Below the pieces are notes generated by a model, which was given only the letters and a program-made list of their open reading frames with translations, was not told the origin of the DNA and made no database searches. Below are positions 9,917 to 17,493 of a DNA stretch of 50,188 nucleotides, one piece after another. Positions within the stretch are counted from its first letter, which is position 1; every line of letters starts with the position of its first letter. This stretch comes from Streptomyces bambusae (lineage in GTDB: Bacteria > Actinomycetota > Actinomycetes > Streptomycetales > Streptomycetaceae): contig NZ_WTFF01000014.1 in assembly GCF_019400985.1 (NCBI RefSeq), forward strand, positions 1 to 50,188. Reading direction: 5' to 3'. Position numbers and translations under genes: made by a program.

Positions 9917-10849
9917 ATGCGGACCGAACTCACCGACACCACCTCCAGCCAGGTCGTCCGGGCCCTGCTCGCCGCCCGCCGGGCCATCGGCAGCCACACG
10001 ACGGGTCTCACCCTGACCCTGCTGGTGGTCACCGACGAGGAGAACGCGTACGACGCCGTGCGCGCCGCGACCGAGGCCTCCCGCGAGCACCCGTGCCGGA
10101 TCGTCGCGGTGATCAGGCGCACCGCGCGCGGCCCCCACACGCTGCGCCGCACCCGGCTCGACGCGGAACTCCGGGTGGGCGCGGACGCGGGCGCGGGCGA
10201 GGTGGTGCTGCTGCGCCTGCACGGCGAACTGACCGACCACGCGGGCACGGTGGTGCTGCCGCTGCTGGCGCCCGACGCGCCGGTGGTGGCCTGGTGGCCC
10301 GCCGACGCCCCGGCCGACCCCGCGCGGGACGAGCTCGGCATGCTGGCGCAGCGCCGGATCACCGACGCGCAGGAGGCCGCCGACCCGCTGGGCGTCCTCG
10401 ACGAGCGGGCCGCCACGTACGCACCCGGCGACACCGACCTGGCGTGGACGCGGCTGACCTCGTGGCGGGCGCTGCTGGCGGCCGCCCTCGACCAGCGGCC
10501 GCTGACGGTCACGGCGGCGGGCGTGGAGAGCGAGGCGGACAACCCGAGCGCCGAGCTGCTCGCGCGCTGGCTGGAGGACCGGCTGGAGGTGCCGGTGGAG
10601 CGCGTGACGACCCGGGGACCGGTCATCACCCGCGTCCGGCTCGCCACCCCCGCCGGCGAGATACGGGTGGACCGCCCCGAGGGCGCCCTGGCCACGCTGG
10701 TCCTGCCCGACCGGGTGGACCGCAGGGTGGCCCTGAAGATCCGCGGCACCTCCGAGCTGATCGCGGAGGAGCTGCGGCGGCTCGACGCGGACGAGGTCTA
10801 CGCGTCGGCGCTGCGGCGGCGGCCGGCCCAGGTGGCGCTCTCGGCGTAG
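9917..10849 (+). CDS. opcA: OpcA-type glucose-6-phosphate dehydrogenase assembly protein
   Basis: The 310-residue product starts MRTELTDTTSSQVVRALLAARRA and contains ASREHPCRIVAVIRRTARGP, VLPLLAPDAPVVAWWPADAP and DTDLAWTRLTSWRALLAAALDQ. These are hallmarks of OpcA, which binds and activates glucose-6-phosphate dehydrogenase (Zwf) in the oxidative pentose-phosphate pathway. Length is normal for the family. OpcA usually sits in the zwf-tal-tkt operon; here it stands alone, so this may be a second copy. The last 52 bp overlap the convergent cupin gene. Confidence 0.85.
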   Translation: MRTELTDTTSSQVVRALLAARRAIGSHTTGLTLTLLVVTDEENAYDAVRAATEASREHPCRIVAVIRRTARGPHTLRRTRLDAELRVGADAGAGEVVLLRLHGELTDHAGTVVLPLLAPDAPVVAWWPADAPADPARDELGMLAQRRITDAQEAADPLGVLDERAATYAPGDTDLAWTRLTSWRALLAAALDQRPLTVTAAGVESEADNPSAELLARWLEDRLEVPVERVTTRGPVITRVRLATPAGEIRVDRPEGALATLVLPDRVDRRVALKIRGTSELIAEELRRLDADEVYASALRRRPAQVALSA

Positions 10850-11283
10850 TGGTTGTCGTAGACGGGCGAGGACGCCTTGATGTCCGCGACGGTGGCCTCG
10901 CCCGCGTTCACCCGGCCGAGCAGCCGGTAGTAGTCGAAGCGCTCCATGCCGGGCGCGAAGCCGACGAACACCTCTGCGGTGTGCCCGGCGGCCGGGGCGA
11001 AGGCGTGCTTGACGCCGGCCGGCACGGCGAGGAAGTCGCCCTTGCCGAGGGTCTTGACCTCGTCGTCGACGAGGACGTCGAGCCGGCCGTCGACGACGAA
11101 GAAGAACTCGGTGGCCTTGGTGTGGAAGTGCACCGGGGCTCCGGCGGCGCCCTCCTCGAAGGTGGCGGTGTTGCAGGTCAGACCGGGCTGGTCGACCAGC
11201 AGGGTGATCAGACTGCCGGGGCCGTCGGTGATGGCTTCGGCGGTGGCGTGGCGGGTGAGGTGCGCGTGCGTCGGCTGGCTCAT
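10798..11283 (-). CDS. cupin-domain protein
   Basis: The 161-residue protein starts MSQPTHAHLTRHATAE at 11283. The cupin metal motif 1 is GAPVHFHTKATEFFFVVDG, with two His and the Glu positioned as ligands. Motif 2 is GDFLAVPAGVKHAFAP, supplying the last His. A single double-stranded beta-helix domain is predicted, possibly binding a divalent metal and a small molecule; no reaction can be assigned. The ATG at 11283 is chosen over an upstream in-frame codon because the extra 20 residues have no domain and GAGTGA precedes it. The 3' end overlaps opcA tail-to-tail by 52 bp. Confidence 0.8.
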   Translation of the reverse strand: MSQPTHAHLTRHATAEAITDGPGSLITLLVDQPGLTCNTATFEEGAAGAPVHFHTKATEFFFVVDGRLDVLVDDEVKTLGKGDFLAVPAGVKHAFAPAAGHTAEVFVGFAPGMERFDYYRLLGRVNAGEATVADIKASSPVYDNHYAESATWAGRRRSADA

Positions 11284-11370
11284 GAAGATCACTCTACGGA
11301 GCTGTCCGACCCCTTTCAGGGGCCAATCGGGACGCGGAATCACCGGTCAATTCCTCAGTCATTGCCCCAG

Positions 11371-11964
11371 TCATTTCCCCTGCGCCTTGGCAGCCTTGGC
11401 GGCGGCCTTGGCCTCCTGCTTGTACGCGCGTACCTTCGCCAGCGACTCCGGTCCGGTGATGTCCGCCGCCGACCGGTACACGCCCGCCGCGCCGTACCCG
11501 CCGGCCGCCTCGCGCCAGCCGCTCGGTCGCACCCCGAGCTGCTTGCCCAGCAGGGCCAGGAAGATCTGCGCCTTCTGCTCCCCGAAGCCCGGCAGCGCCT
11601 TCAGCCGCCGCAGCAGCTCCGCCCCCGTCCCCGCGTCCGACCAGATCGCAGCCGCGTCCCCGTCGTAGTGCTCCACCAGGTACGCGCACAGCTGCTGCAC
11701 CCGCTTGGCCATCGACCCCGGATAGCGGTGGACCGCCGGCTTCTCGGAGAGCAGCGCGGCGAAGGCCTCCGGGTCGTACGCGGCGATGGCGTGGGCGTCC
11801 AGGTCGTCGGCGCCGAGCCGCCGCGCGATCGTGTACGGGCCCGAGAAGGCCCATTCCATCGGTACCTGCTGGTCGAGGAGCATCCCCACCAGCGCGGCGA
11901 GCGGGCTCCGTGCGAGCAGGGCGTCGGCCTCCAGGTCCTGGGCCAGCCGCATCGTGATGTCCAT
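11371..11964 (-). CDS. HhH-GPD-type base-excision DNA glycosylase
   Basis: The product (about 197 aa) contains DPEAFAALLSEKPAVHRYPG, LRRLKALPGFGEQKAQIFLA and then LLGKQLGVRPSGWREAAGGY. The helix-hairpin-helix LKALPGFGEQKAQIFLALLG is followed by an Asp/Glu-poor GPD-like loop, as in the actinobacterial 'HhH-GPD-type base excision repair' family. Expected role: removal of damaged bases in the cytoplasm. The Lys/Ala-rich C-terminus (KAAAKAAKAQGK) may contact DNA. Start choice is unsure: ATG 11964 or ATG 11982, each near GGAGG runs. Divergent from the VOC gene. Confidence 0.8.
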   Translation of the reverse strand: MDITMRLAQDLEADALLARSPLAALVGMLLDQQVPMEWAFSGPYTIARRLGADDLDAHAIAAYDPEAFAALLSEKPAVHRYPGSMAKRVQQLCAYLVEHYDGDAAAIWSDAGTGAELLRRLKALPGFGEQKAQIFLALLGKQLGVRPSGWREAAGGYGAAGVYRSAADITGPESLAKVRAYKQEAKAAAKAAKAQGK

Positions 11965-12103
11965 GTCCTCCACGTCCTCCATGCCCTCCACCTTCTCGCG
12001 GAATCCGCCGGGGAGCAGGTCAGGAGCAGTCCAGGAGCAGTTCACCGCGCGGGTGTCAGACCCCCCGCCTAGCGTGGGAATCCCGAAAGGAGTGAGTCGC
12101 ATC

Positions 12104-12925
12104 ATGAAGGAATTCCCCGAGGGCGCCCCCTGCTGGGTGGACGCCATGTTCAAGGACGTCGAGGGCGCCAAGACCTTCTACGGCGAGGTGCTGGGCTGGA
12201 CCTTCGGCGAGGCCGCCAGCGAGTACGGCAATTACACCCAGGCCTACTCGGACGGCAAGGCCGTGGCCGCCGTCGTCCCGCCCATGCCGGGTGGCGAGGA
12301 CATGCCGTCTGCGTGGTGTCTCTACTTCGCCTCTCCGGACGTCGCGCAGACCGCCGAGAAGATCAAGGGCGCGGGCGGGCAGCTGCTGATGGAGCCGATG
12401 CAGGTCGGCAGCTTCGGCTCGATGGCGCTCGCCAAGGAGCCGAGCGGCGCCGTCTTCGGCGTCTGGCAGCCCGGTGAGCACAAGGGCTTCGAGAAGATGG
12501 GCGAGGCCGGCTCGTACTGCTGGGCCGAGGTGTTCACCCGCGAGCCGGCCAAGGCGGACGCCTTCCTGAAGCAGGTCTTCCCGTACGCCGCCCAGAAGAT
12601 GGAGCCCGGTGACGACCCCGCGACGGCCGGCATGGACTTCACGGTGTTCAGCGTCGGTGGCGTGGAGAACCCGGTCCTCGGCCGGATGAAGATGGACAAG
12701 GACTTCCCGCCCGATCTGCCGCCGTACATCCAGGTCTACTTCGCGGTCCCGGACTGCGACGAGGCGGTCTCCAAGGCCCAGAAGCTGGGAGGCCAGCTGC
12801 ACTTCGGCCCGATGGACAGCCCGTTCGGGCGGTTCGCCGCCCTGACCGACCAGCAGGGCGCGGCCTTCGCGGTCATCGACATGACCACCACGGCAGGCGA
12901 GATGCCGCAGATGAGCGACGCCTGA
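12104..12925 (+). CDS. VOC-family (glyoxalase/bleomycin-resistance fold) protein, two domains
   Basis: The 273-residue protein holds two vicinal-oxygen-chelate modules. Module 1 runs from APCWVDAMFKDVEGAKTFYGEVLGW to GAVFGVWQPG (1-125). Module 2 runs from SYCWAEVFTREPAKADAFLK to QGAAFAVIDM (135-265). The paired pattern resembles actinobacterial Cfp30B/CFP32-like proteins, whose substrate is unknown. The ATG at 12104 follows AAAGGAG. A bidirectional terminator follows 28 bp after the stop. It probably binds a small molecule in the cytoplasm; enzyme activity cannot be inferred. Confidence 0.88.
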   Translation: MKEFPEGAPCWVDAMFKDVEGAKTFYGEVLGWTFGEAASEYGNYTQAYSDGKAVAAVVPPMPGGEDMPSAWCLYFASPDVAQTAEKIKGAGGQLLMEPMQVGSFGSMALAKEPSGAVFGVWQPGEHKGFEKMGEAGSYCWAEVFTREPAKADAFLKQVFPYAAQKMEPGDDPATAGMDFTVFSVGGVENPVLGRMKMDKDFPPDLPPYIQVYFAVPDCDEAVSKAQKLGGQLHFGPMDSPFGRFAALTDQQGAAFAVIDMTTTAGEMPQMSDA

Positions 12926-12952
12926 GACCGGCGTCGGTCCGGGATTCGGCAC

Positions 12953-12987
12953 CTGACACCACGGGCGTGGCGCGCCCGCGGTGTCAG
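12953..12987. terminator. bidirectional terminator hairpin
   Basis: CTGACACC-A-CGGGCG pairs with CGCCCG-C-GGTGTCAG around a short loop. It separates the convergent VOC and ECF-sigma genes and can serve both. Confidence 0.8.
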
Positions 12988-13036
12988 ACGGCCGGGGCCG
13001 GGGTCGGGGCAGGGGACATGGCCATGGCCGGGGCCG

Positions 13037-14317
13037 CTACGGGTCGGCGCGCTCGGCGCGGGACAGCAGCAGGGCGCGTTCCCGGGCGTTGCGGGTCAGG
13101 GCTGCCGCCCGCTCGAACTCCGTACGCGCCTCCCGCCCGCGCCCGAGGCGCTCCAGCAGGTCACCGCGGACGCTCGGCAGCAAGTGGTAGTCCTTCAGCG
13201 CCGGTTCGGCGGCCAGCGCGTCCACCAGCTCCAGCCCGGCCGCCGGCCCCTGCGCCATCCCGACGGCGACCGCCCGGTTCAACTCCACCACCGGGGACGG
13301 CGCGAGCTCCCGCAGCCGCCCGTACAGCGCGGCGATCGCCGCCCAGTCGGTGTCCTCGTAGCGGACCGGCCGGGCGTGGTGCGCGGCGATGGCGGCCTGG
13401 AGGGAGTACGGCCCGTGGCCCGCCCGGCGCAGCGCCTCCAGGCCGCGCAGGACGAGCATCCGGTTCCAGCGGGAGCGGTCCTGGTCGGCGAGCAGCACCG
13501 GTTCGCCGCCGGGCCCGGTGCGCGCCGGGATCCGGGAGGCCTGCAACTCCAGCAGCGCGGCGAGCCCGTGGACCTCCGGCTCCTCCGGCATCAGGCCGGC
13601 CAGCACCCGCGCCAGCCGGAGCGCGTCCTCGCACAGCGCCGGGCGGACCAGGTCGTCGCCGGCGGTGGCCGAGTAGCCCTCGTTGAAGATCAGGTAGACC
13701 ACCTCCAGCACGGAGGAGAGCCGGGCCTCGCGTTCGGCGCCGTACGGGACCTCGAAGGGCACGTCGGCCTTGGCGAGCGTGCGCTTTGCCCGGACGATGC
13801 GCTGGGCGACGGTGGCCTCCGGGGCCAGGAAGGCCCGGCTGATCTCCTGGGTCGTCAGACCGCCCAGCAGCCGCAGCGTGAGCGCGATCCGCGCCTGCGT
13901 GGACAGGACGGGATGGCAGGCCGTGAAGATCAGCCGCAGCAGGTCGTCGTCGATGTCGTCCGGCTCCGCGGGTTCGGGCGGCGGGGGAGCGTCCTGGAGG
14001 GTCCGGCCCACCTCCGCCAGCTTCCGCGCGTACGTCTCCTTGCGGCGGACCAGGTCGATCGCGCGGTGCCTGGCGGTGGCCATCAGCCAGCCGCCGGGAC
14101 TGCGCGGGACCCCCGACTGCGGCCACTGCTCCAGGGCGGCGACCAGGGCGTCCTGCGCCAGTTCCTCGGCCAGGCCGACGTCGCGGACGATGCGGGCGAC
14201 CACCGCGATGATCCGTGCGGACTCGATCCTGAACACCGTCTCGACCGCTTCGACCGCTTCAGATGCTTCGGCCGCTTCAGCCGCTCTGCCTGTGTTGTCT
14301 GCTGCCGTCACGACCAC
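13037..14317 (-). CDS. ECF sigma factor with C-terminal extension (ECF42 type)
   Basis: The 426-residue protein has a sigma region 2 (ARIIAVVARIVRDVGLAEEL...DALVAALEQW), the R-W motif GGWLMATARHRAIDLVRR, and region 4 (LTLRLLGGLTTQEISRAFL...ATVAQRIVRAKRTL). About 230 more residues follow, with TPR-like helices and the conserved motif YLIFNEGYSATAG. This architecture and the upstream DGPF gene are diagnostic of the ECF42 group, where the C-terminal domain is needed for activity and no anti-sigma factor is used. The GTG at 14317 is tentative; the first 25 residues are repetitive Ala/Glu/Val and a later start is possible. Confidence 0.88.
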   Translation of the reverse strand: MVVTAADNTGRAAEAAEASEAVEAVETVFRIESARIIAVVARIVRDVGLAEELAQDALVAALEQWPQSGVPRSPGGWLMATARHRAIDLVRRKETYARKLAEVGRTLQDAPPPPEPAEPDDIDDDLLRLIFTACHPVLSTQARIALTLRLLGGLTTQEISRAFLAPEATVAQRIVRAKRTLAKADVPFEVPYGAEREARLSSVLEVVYLIFNEGYSATAGDDLVRPALCEDALRLARVLAGLMPEEPEVHGLAALLELQASRIPARTGPGGEPVLLADQDRSRWNRMLVLRGLEALRRAGHGPYSLQAAIAAHHARPVRYEDTDWAAIAALYGRLRELAPSPVVELNRAVAVGMAQGPAAGLELVDALAAEPALKDYHLLPSVRGDLLERLGRGREARTEFERAAALTRNARERALLLSRAERADP

Positions 14318-14410
14318 CCATCAGAGCAGAGGGGCCGGGGCGGGGGCGGCCAGCGCGCCGGGACCCCGACTCCGGCCCCTGCCCGCGGCCGCCCGCCCCT
14401 GACCGCCCCT

Positions 14411-14433
14411 GACCGCCCCGCCCCGGGGCGGTC
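14411..14433 (-). terminator. hairpin between the DGPF gene and the ECF sigma gene
   Basis: GACCGCCCCG pairs with CGGGGCGGTC around CCC and touches the stop codon of the DGPF gene. It is preceded by further copies of TGACCGCCCC. It may attenuate read-through into the sigma gene. Confidence 0.55.
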
Positions 14434-14788
14434 ACCCCTCGGTGATCTCCCGCACCTCGCAGGTGATGCTCCAGTGCGGCGGGTGCAGCTCCAGGAAGCG
14501 CCGGGTCCACTCCAGGGCCTCGGCCTTGTCCTTCGCCTGGATGATCGAGTACCCGCCCACGACCTCCTTGGTCTCGGTGAACGGCCCGTCGGTGTAGCCG
14601 ATCTTCCCGCCGGACCAGGTCACCCGGGTGCCCTCGGCGGTCGGCGCGAGGCCGGCCGTGTCCAGCATGACCCCCGCCTTGGTGATCTCCTCGAACAGCG
14701 CGTTCATCCGGTCCATGAAGCCGGGGTCGGCATCCTCCATGCGGATGCCCTGCTCGTCGATGCGGATCAGCGTCATGTAGCGCGGCAT
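14432..14788 (-). CDS. YCII-related DGPF-domain protein
   Basis: The 118-residue protein starts MPRYMTLIRIDEQGIRMEDA and carries the namesake motif as TDGPFTETKEVVGGYSIIQA, followed by EALEWTRRFLELHP. DGPF proteins are small ferredoxin-like-fold proteins encoded with ECF42 sigma factors and are their known or likely targets; biochemical role unknown. A GAGGAG ribosome site precedes the ATG at 14788. It is upstream of and co-oriented with the ECF42 gene, 114 bp apart. Confidence 0.9.
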   Translation of the reverse strand: MPRYMTLIRIDEQGIRMEDADPGFMDRMNALFEEITKAGVMLDTAGLAPTAEGTRVTWSGGKIGYTDGPFTETKEVVGGYSIIQAKDKAEALEWTRRFLELHPPHWSITCEVREITEG

Positions 14789-14883
14789 GGCGACTCCTCG
14801 GTCGGTCGGGAGCGGGGCCGGTCCCCGCTCTCACCCCTGTGTCGAACGGAGCCGCCCCGGATCGACACCTCGCGCGGAGGATT

Positions 14884-15870
14884 TCACCGGCCGGGTCCTT
14901 CAGGCGCCAGCAGCGCGTCCGCCACCGCCGTCCGCGCGTACAGCACCGACCGCCCGCTGCGGTGCGCCGAGACCAGCCCCGCGTCGCGCAGGGCGGTCAG
15001 GTGCTGCGAGACCCCGGCCGCCGACAGCCCGACGTTCGCCGCGAGCTGCGTGGTCGAGGCCGGGGTGTCCAGCTCGGTCAGCAGCATCGTGCGGGACCGG
15101 CCGAGGACGGCGGCCACCGCGTCGGTGGAGGCGGTCGCGCGCGGCTCCCACAGGTTGCCGATCCCGCGCGCCGGGTACGCGAGCTGCGGCGGGTCCGGCG
15201 GCACCGAGCGGGTCAGCACCCGCGGCCACGCGAACGCCGAGGGCACGAGGAGCAGCCCCGAGCCCGTCTCGCCGCGGGTGAGCGTGCAGTGGCGGCGGAT
15301 CAGGCGCAGGGTGCCGTCGTCCCACCGGACGGTCTCGTGCAGTTCGCCGAGCACGCGGGCCGAGCCATGCTCGGCGACCTGCCGGGCGCGGTGGAAGACG
15401 TCGGCCTCCAACAGCGCCCGGAGACGGGCCCAGTACGGCGCGAGCGCGAGCTCCCAGTAGGCCTCGATCTCGGTGGTGATCTTCTCCAGCGCCGCCTCGG
15501 GGGCTTCGAGCAGCACCCGCAGCCGGGGCGAGACCGGGGCGGCGAACAGCTCCAGGTCCCGCCGGACCTGCGCCGGCGTGGTCCGCCGGATCGCGCTCAA
15601 CTCGTCGTCGAGCGACGGGAAGGGGGTCGCGGGCGTCGGATTCAGGAAGTCGGCGAGGTACCCCCGGGCCGGGACCAGCTCGGCGAGCCACCCCCGGTCG
15701 AGACCGGCCCGGACCAGCCGCGGCCGTACCTGCGCCGTCCACCGGCCGTGCGGCGGGGCGTCCGCGGCGGAGCGCAGCAGCCGGAAGCTGGTGACGACCT
15801 CCCACATCGGGGACACGGCGAACCGCGTCTGCGCCAGGTCGGCCGCGGAAAAACTGAGTCCGGTCTCCAT
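14884..15870 (-). CDS. ArsR/winged-helix transcriptional regulator with N-terminal ligand-type domain
   Basis: The 328-residue protein begins METGLSFSAADLAQTRFAVSP. About 230 residues of an uncharacterised N-terminal domain (DUF5937-like pattern MWEVVTSFRLL) are followed by a C-terminal ArsR-type winged helix: LLTELDTPASTTQLAANVGL, AAGVSQHLTALRDAGLV, RSGRSVLYART. The metal-binding Cys motif of classical ArsR is absent, so it likely senses something else. GGGGGAGA lies before the ATG at 15870. It is divergent from an MFS exporter gene across a 190-bp region with heptad repeats, and probably regulates that exporter and itself. Confidence 0.85.
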   Translation of the reverse strand: METGLSFSAADLAQTRFAVSPMWEVVTSFRLLRSAADAPPHGRWTAQVRPRLVRAGLDRGWLAELVPARGYLADFLNPTPATPFPSLDDELSAIRRTTPAQVRRDLELFAAPVSPRLRVLLEAPEAALEKITTEIEAYWELALAPYWARLRALLEADVFHRARQVAEHGSARVLGELHETVRWDDGTLRLIRRHCTLTRGETGSGLLLVPSAFAWPRVLTRSVPPDPPQLAYPARGIGNLWEPRATASTDAVAAVLGRSRTMLLTELDTPASTTQLAANVGLSAAGVSQHLTALRDAGLVSAHRSGRSVLYARTAVADALLAPEGPGR

Positions 15871-15883
15871 ACGTATCTCCCCC

Positions 15884-15939
15884 GTGTCCCGTGTCCCGTG
15901 TCCCGTGTCGCGTCTCGCGTGTCGCGTGTCGCGCGTCAA
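15884..15939. repeat. heptanucleotide tandem repeat in a divergent promoter region
   Basis: Eight consecutive 7-bp units start with three GTGTCCC copies, then GTGTCGC, GTCTCGC, GTGTCGC, GTGTCGC and a decayed last unit. It starts 13 bp upstream of the regulator start codon, between the ArsR-type regulator and the MFS gene. Confidence 0.85.
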
Positions 15940-16060
15940 GTGCCCCGCGTCGCGGGGCCGGTCGGCCCTTCGGCCGGTCGGCCCGTGCCCCGCGTCCCGT
16001 CGGATTCGGTCTAGGCTTAATCATTCAGCGGCACGAGGCCCCGCGCCACAGGCTCGTGCC

Positions 16061-17275
16061 ATGCTCACGACCTTCCGCGGACTGCCGCCCACCGTCTGGA
16101 CCGTCTTCGCCGGCACGATCATCAACCGGCTCGGCTTCCTGGTCACGCCGTTCCTGGTGTTCTTCCTCGCGCACCGCGGGGTCACCGGGACGCAGACCTC
16201 GTACGTGCTCGGCGCCCTCGGCGCGGGCAACCTGATCGGCCCCGCGCTCGGCGGGCTGCTCGCCGACCGGATCGGCCGCCGCCCGACCATGCTGCTGGGC
16301 CTCCTCGGCTCGGCCGCCGCCCAGGGCGCGCTGTTCGCGGCGCCGGGCGTGGCGACGATGGCCGCGGCTGCGCTGCTGGTCAGCGCGGCCGGCGCGGTCG
16401 TCCCGCCGGCCGCGTACGCGCTGCTGGCCGACACCGTGGACGCGCAGCGGCGGCAGCGGGCGTACGCGCTGCTCGGCTGGGGCGTCAACATCGGCACGGC
16501 GGTGGCCGGCGTACTCGGCGGCTTCCTGGCCGCGCACGGCTACTGGCTGCTCTTCGCCGTCGACGCGACGACCATGCTGGTCTACGCCGCCGTGGTGGCG
16601 ACCCGGCTCACCGAGCCCGCGCGCACCGCCCCGGAGCCGGCGGGGGCCGGGGCAGTCGGCGTGGGCCGTGGGGCCGGCACCGGCTACGGCGTGGTGTTCC
16701 GGGACCGCCTGGTCCTCGCCCTCCTCCCGCTCTTCGGCATCCAGCTCTTCGTCTACTCCCTCACCGAGGTCGCCCTGCCGCTCGCCGTCCACGACAGCGG
16801 GCTCTCCCCGGCCGTCTACGGCGCGATGGCGGCGGTCAACGCGGTCCTGGTCGTGGCCCTCCAGCCCCTCGCCACGGCCCGGCTCGCCCACCTGCCGCAG
16901 CTCCCCGTACAGAGCGCGGGCAGCCTGCTGATCGCCGCGGGCGTGGCCCTGACCGGCGTGGCGGACAGCGTGGCCGGGTACGCGTTCTCGGTCGTGGTCT
17001 GGTCCCTGGGCGAGGTCGTGGTGGCGGGCATCGCGGCCGCGGTGATCGCCAACCTGGCCCCGCCGTACGCCCGCGGCCGCTACCAGGGCGCCTTCAGCTG
17101 GACCTGGGGCCTGGCCCGGTTCGCCGCCCTCACCCTGGGCGTGACCCTCTACACCGGACTCGGCCCCGCGGTCCTGTGGTGGACGGCCCTCCTGGCCGGC
17201 GCCCTGAGCGCGGCCGTCATCCTCGCCCTGACCACCCGGGTCGCCCGCCGCACGGCGCACGCGCTGGCGGCGTGA
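16061..17275 (+). CDS. MFS transporter (drug/H+ antiporter type)
   Basis: The 404-residue protein has about 12 hydrophobic helices. It begins MLTTFRGLPPTVWTVFAGTI, with the MFS loop motif GLLADRIGRRPTMLLGLLG between TM2 and TM3. The central cytosolic loop (about 185-210) is Gly/Ala-rich and ends near VVFRDRLVLALLPLFG. It most likely exports a small hydrophobic compound by proton exchange. It is divergent from the ArsR-type regulator, the usual arrangement for an inducible exporter. The ATG at 16061 is the first with a transporter-like N-terminus; no strong ribosome site is seen. Confidence 0.88.
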   Translation: MLTTFRGLPPTVWTVFAGTIINRLGFLVTPFLVFFLAHRGVTGTQTSYVLGALGAGNLIGPALGGLLADRIGRRPTMLLGLLGSAAAQGALFAAPGVATMAAAALLVSAAGAVVPPAAYALLADTVDAQRRQRAYALLGWGVNIGTAVAGVLGGFLAAHGYWLLFAVDATTMLVYAAVVATRLTEPARTAPEPAGAGAVGVGRGAGTGYGVVFRDRLVLALLPLFGIQLFVYSLTEVALPLAVHDSGLSPAVYGAMAAVNAVLVVALQPLATARLAHLPQLPVQSAGSLLIAAGVALTGVADSVAGYAFSVVVWSLGEVVVAGIAAAVIANLAPPYARGRYQGAFSWTWGLARFAALTLGVTLYTGLGPAVLWWTALLAGALSAAVILALTTRVARRTAHALAA

Positions 17276-17398
17276 CGCGTCCCGGCGGCTCGGCCGGCGC
17301 CCCGCCCGAGGCCCGTCCGCCGCTGATGGCAGGTTCCTGCCGGTCATCCGCGGCACGTCGGCCGGGTGCGCGCCGGAGGATGGGGGGTGTGTCGTTCC

Positions 17399-17428
17399 GG
17401 CACGGCACGGCACGGCACGGCACGGCAC
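17399..17428. repeat. pentanucleotide repeat (GGCAC)6
   Basis: Six perfect GGCAC units lie 66 bp upstream of the amidase start codon, in the 218-bp gap after the MFS gene. Such tracts are prone to slippage and could vary promoter spacing. Confidence 0.85.
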
Positions 17429-17493
17429 CGCGCCCCGCCGGAGCGGCACCGCTCGGTACCGTCAGATCGTCAGACCGCCAGATCGCCAGAGAG

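Noticed and set aside
13184..16014. Large plus-strand frames opposite the ECF42 and ArsR-type genes
   Set aside because: No domains, repetitive Arg/Gly/Pro composition; the minus-strand products are well supported.
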